From assembly GCF_000260715.1 (NCBI RefSeq), contig NC_017834.1, forward strand, positions 62,001 through 126,000: a DNA stretch of 64,000 nucleotides, read 5' to 3'. Made by a program: the position numbers and the translations under genes. The stretch's first letter is position 1. Every line of letters begins with the position of its first letter. Source of the DNA: Bifidobacterium animalis subsp. animalis ATCC 25527 (GTDB lineage Bacteria > Actinomycetota > Actinomycetes > Actinomycetales > Bifidobacteriaceae). A model generated the notes under the pieces. It saw only the letters and a program-made list of their open reading frames with translations. It was not told where the DNA came from and did not search any database. Positions 62,533 through 64,000 of the stretch are shown here, one piece after another.

Positions 62533-63765
62533 TCAGGACAGAATATTGTGGAGCGTGCCAGCGAGATCGGCGAGCAGATCGCCCCGGCCGCACGCGTTGC
62601 TCATGATGGCGATCACATAGCCCGGCTTGTCGTCGGCGCCTGCGCCCGGCAGCACGATGCCGGCGTCGTTGAGCGCATAATAGTCGCCCTCGCCGTTGAT
62701 CCAGCCGGCCTTGCTCAGCACCACCGTGCCGTCCGGATTCGCGGAACCGTTGAGCTCGTTGGCACCGCCCGCGGTGAGCGATGGGTCGAGCTCGGCACCA
62801 CGGCTGTTGCCGCCACCGTGTGCGGCGTCGATCGACGAATTGAGCGAATGTTGCATACTCGAGGCGAGCCATTCGCGTGCCGATGCGCTCGCCGTCTCAC
62901 CCGCGTTCGGTTCGCCCTCGGCATCGGCGAACAGGTATCCGTACGTCTTCACCCACATCTTCGCGAGTTCCACCGCGCTCACATCCGGGTACTGGAATCC
63001 GCGCATGCGTTCCGGATTCTCCACTACGCCTTCGCTCCACGGGATGATCGCACTGTTCAGATGCGCGTTCCACAGCGCATCGTACCCGTCGTTGTCGGAA
63101 TACCGCAGCACGCCCGCAATATGGTCCGCGTTGATCTGCGCGGACAGCGTGCTCCCGCTTGCCGTCTCATCCAGATTCACTGCGCCCTCCTGCAGCAGCG
63201 ACACGATGTACGGCGCCTTGATCGACGACGCCGGGTACCGCGCCACGCCGCCGTTCGCCGCGATCACGCCGCCGGAACCGAGGTCGGCGACGGCGAACGA
63301 GACCTGCGCACCGACGTCGGTGAACGCCTGCAGATTCTGCTCAATCTGCTCGCGTTGATCACTGCTGAGTGAGATGGCGACGGTGTCGAGTGCTGAGCTG
63401 TCGTCCACCGCGCTCAGATTGTCGAGCGCGGTCGCGGTCATCTGCGAGACCGAAACCGTGGGCGTCGCCTCATGCAGACCAGCCGCCTTGATGGCCTCGT
63501 CGGTGAGTGGCACCGGCAGCTGCGGTGCCTCGATCTCGGTGACGGGAGCCGGAGGGATGGCCTGGGTATTGCGCCTGAGGTCGACGATGTTGACTCCCAC
63601 GCCCAGGCAGATCACGGCAATCACCGTGAGCAATGCGGTGAAGACGACGGTGAGCACGCGTTTCCAATGGGCGAGCGAACGTTCCCAATTGAGGACTGCG
63701 GAGGCGATGCGCGTGCGTGGTCGGTCCGTTCGCGTCGGCTTGCCTGGGCGTGCGAACAAGCGCAT
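62533..63765 (-). CDS. Class A beta-lactamase-like serine hydrolase
   Basis: About 410 aa. One N-terminal helix (VLTVVFTALLTVIAVICLGVGVNIV) and a linker precede a domain with SxxK (PASSIKAPYI), SDN (YSDNDGYDAL) and a KTG-like SKAGWI. This is the arrangement of class A beta-lactamases and of actinobacterial cell-wall-associated homologues that are not necessarily lactamases. The start at 63765 (GAGGCGAG upstream) is favoured; frames to 63789 or 63870 are possible. Confidence 0.85.
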   Translation of the reverse strand: MRLFARPGKPTRTDRPRTRIASAVLNWERSLAHWKRVLTVVFTALLTVIAVICLGVGVNIVDLRRNTQAIPPAPVTEIEAPQLPVPLTDEAIKAAGLHEATPTVSVSQMTATALDNLSAVDDSSALDTVAISLSSDQREQIEQNLQAFTDVGAQVSFAVADLGSGGVIAANGGVARYPASSIKAPYIVSLLQEGAVNLDETASGSTLSAQINADHIAGVLRYSDNDGYDALWNAHLNSAIIPWSEGVVENPERMRGFQYPDVSAVELAKMWVKTYGYLFADAEGEPNAGETASASAREWLASSMQHSLNSSIDAAHGGGNSRGAELDPSLTAGGANELNGSANPDGTVVLSKAGWINGEGDYYALNDAGIVLPGAGADDKPGYVIAIMSNACGRGDLLADLAGTLHNILS

Positions 63766-63922
63766 ATCTCGCCTCACTTGTCTGCGCATGCCTGCGCGGT
63801 TGGAAGGGAGTGGGAATCTGCAACCCATACTCGCATACCGGCATGCATATTGGGCGAATTCGTCCAACATTTCACAATATTCGACCGGCAGCTGCAGGGC
63901 GCGCGCGGATTACTCTGGAGGT

Positions 63923-64000
63923 ATGTGCGCACATTATCTGGGATTGACAATGGCGGAGGTGGGCAGACTCGTCGACGAGCTCACTGCGGCGGAGCCTACC
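63923..64000 (+). CDS. Start of a probable SRAP/YedK (SOS-associated) peptidase, partial
   Basis: The 26 codons before the window edge read MCAHYLGLTMAEVGRLVDEL then TAAEPT. A cysteine directly after the initiator Met and the following pattern suggest the SRAP family, whose Cys2 forms a DNA-protein crosslink at abasic sites. GGAGGT directly abuts the ATG and TACTCT lies 6-7 bp upstream. A short fragment, so this is only a suggestion. Confidence 0.45.
   Translation, partial: MCAHYLGLTMAEVGRLVDELTAAEPT

Overview
The window is a G+C-rich, densely coded actinobacterial chromosome segment, most likely Bifidobacterium. The evidence is the combination of an L-arabinose catabolic cluster, CrgA, DUF3073, a DUF881 protein, a class E sortase and the fhaA-fhaB-pstP-ftsW-pbpA-pknA-pknB operon. 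I cannot assign a species. No transposase, integrase, prophage, CRISPR array or cas gene was recognised.

Layout. 1-3.5 kb: an ABC importer for monosaccharides (permease cut by the window edge, ATPase, lipoprotein), followed by a divergent ROK regulator and a lone sugar-type ATPase. 6-14.5 kb: arabinose utilisation, with a LacI regulator and GH51 arabinofuranosidase on the minus strand and araB, araD, araA and an aldo/keto reductase on the plus strand. 15-25.6 kb: ppc, a threonine/serine exporter-like protein, trpS, DUF3073, an SCP-like protein, glycogen phosphorylase and small membrane proteins. 25.9-42.4 kb: rhomboid protease, a THUMP-like methyltransferase, crgA, DUF881, sortase, a glutamine amidotransferase and the Ser/Thr kinase/cell-wall operon. 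This gene order matches the origin-proximal region of other actinobacteria. 42.8-64 kb: S9 peptidase, EamA transporter, alpha/beta hydrolase, RlmA-like methyltransferase, GlsB-like proteins, tRNA-Leu, fprA, a P1B ATPase, an HtrA protease, a HAD hydrolase, tgt, tRNA-Gly, htpX, a class A beta-lactamase-like protein and the start of a probable SRAP peptidase.

The most unusual content lies between genes. (1) At least 17 units of about 47 bp carry the half-site TGCGTAANNNGRGACA twice in inverted orientation at near-fixed spacing. They were seen only in intergenic DNA, at eight loci. (2) Three other intergenic regions (26.84-27.18, 53.94-54.30 and 59.52-59.91 kb) carry unrelated sequences built the same way: imperfect palindromes of about 50 bp repeated at about 52-bp steps. 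(3) Two elements of about 205 bp (45.2 and 51.9 kb) have inverted ends made of a TTACGGG motif repeated every 20 bp. (4) Two large hairpins between convergent genes share a near-identical loop of about 35 nt on unrelated stems. (5) A dense DnaA-box cluster (27.59-27.86 kb) lies in a 1.36-kb non-coding region next to one of the 52-bp arrays; it may be a replication origin or a DnaA-titration site.

All calls come from reading the sequence without database searches.
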